Positions 13,860 to 14,506 of a DNA stretch of 14,506 nucleotides are shown here, one piece after another. Each line of letters opens with the position of its first letter. Position 1 is the first letter of the stretch. The stretch comes from Onstottus_A sp049273835 (lineage in GTDB: Bacteria > Acidobacteriota > Blastocatellia > UBA7656), in contig JBASRM010000617.1 in the NCBI GenBank assembly GCA_049273835.1, positions 1 to 14,506 on the forward strand, given 5' to 3'. The translations under genes and the position numbers were made by a program. A model generated the notes under the pieces. That model was not told the DNA's origin. It saw nothing but the letters and a program-made list of their open reading frames with translations, and did no database searches.

Positions 13860-14506
13860 ATGATTCAATACGAGCAGCTACATCTGTACTCACCAGTTAC
13901 ATCTGACGATCTTCTGGAGTCGGTCTTCGATCAGGCGCTCCGAACTCTTGTGAAAAAAGAACCCCGGCCGAAGGTCGAAGCTCGCTTCTATCCTTACGCC
14001 GGTCTTTCCTCGACCGTCAGATTGCGGCAGGGAACCGTGTACGCTCGCGTGTCGGATATCCTGATCGGCTCGCCCCGCGATGTGCTGTTCTCGCTTGCCT
14101 GCGTCTTGGTCTCCAAACTCTATCGGCTCAAGGTCTCGAAATCACACGAACAGGTGTATCGCGAGCACGCTATTAATCCGTCAGTCGTAGATGCTTCGCA
14201 GCAAGCTCGACGGAAGCGCGGTCGTAAAATGACCAGTTCTTCTCAGGGCAAGGTGTACGACCTGGTCGAGCTGTTCGGGGAACTAAACGCGCGCTATTTC
14301 AGGGGTGAGCTCCCGCCGCCGCTGCTCTCGTGGAGCCGGCGCCCTACCCGCCGGGTGCTGGGCCATCACGACCACGTGCACTGCGCAATCGTCATCAGCA
14401 GCACGCTTGACAACGCGCGAGCGCCCCGATTGCTCGTTGAATACGTGCTCTATCACGAAATGCTCCACGTTAAACATCCGCCGCGCGGGCCTCCGCGACC
14501 GTGCCG
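13860..14506 (+). CDS. SprT-like zinc metalloprotease domain protein (partial, runs off right edge)
   Basis: An open frame from the ATG at 13860 runs without a stop to the window end (215 codons). The C-terminal part seen fits a SprT-like domain: VYDLVELFGELNARYFRGEL (132-151), then LLSWSRRPTRRVLGHHD, IVISSTLDN and LLVEYVLYHEMLHVKHP. The HEMLH motif (His199, Glu200, His203) is the zinc-binding and catalytic HExxH; the third ligand may be His206 or lie beyond the edge. The first 110 residues are less familiar, and a short basic stretch ARRKRGRK (116-123) links them to the protease part. No signal peptide is visible, so it is probably cytoplasmic. There is no clear ribosome-binding site, and an in-frame TTG at 13857 is the only nearby alternative. 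The substrate is unknown. Confidence 0.85.
   Translation, partial: MIQYEQLHLYSPVTSDDLLESVFDQALRTLVKKEPRPKVEARFYPYAGLSSTVRLRQGTVYARVSDILIGSPRDVLFSLACVLVSKLYRLKVSKSHEQVYREHAINPSVVDASQQARRKRGRKMTSSSQGKVYDLVELFGELNARYFRGELPPPLLSWSRRPTRRVLGHHDHVHCAIVISSTLDNARAPRLLVEYVLYHEMLHVKHPPRGPPRPC

Overview
The window looks like a stretch of an Acidobacteriota chromosome, probably from the Blastocatellia side of the phylum. The main marker is the protein at 12599-13798, which belongs to the 'acidobacterial VWFA-related' family. Supporting signs are a PQQ-type beta-propeller gene, a SprT-like protease of a type common in that phylum, moderately high GC, and intergenic spaces full of small palindromes. The phylum is an inference from gene content; no rRNA is present.

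Layout. The left edge holds the start of hfq on the minus strand. A divergent, structured intergenic region (262-547) carries a 12-bp inverted repeat and a good sigma-70-like promoter. That promoter faces a DUF4912 gene followed by glgB, the GH13 glycogen branching enzyme. Convergent to glgB is a large GH57 protein with a DUF3536 C-terminal region. Divergent from that, across a 120-bp palindromic element, is a second, unrelated branching enzyme of family GH57 (DUF1957 type). Positions 548-7891 therefore form an alpha-glucan (glycogen) cluster that combines two non-homologous branching enzymes, an uncharacterised GH57 enzyme and a DUF4912 protein. galT (11134-12234, minus) is a sugar-nucleotide gene a little downstream.

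The middle (8080-11073) holds a predicted exported epoxide-hydrolase-like alpha/beta hydrolase, then a gene-poor 345-bp stretch. Within that stretch is a decayed C-terminal fragment of a PQQ-propeller gene on the minus strand. It lies between two kinds of small palindromes, one of which occurs as an inverted pair with compensatory base changes. An intact PQQ-propeller gene and a YraN/UPF0102 nuclease-like gene follow, separated by only 3 bp.

The right part (12247-14506) has a palindrome-bearing spacer with a likely promoter, the exported VWFA-related protein with a degenerate metal site, and the start of a SprT-like zinc metalloprotease that runs off the edge. I saw no tRNA, rRNA, CRISPR array, transposase or prophage gene. 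The least described biology here is the DUF4912/GlgB/GH57-DUF3536/GH57 branching-enzyme set and the palindromic intergenic elements.
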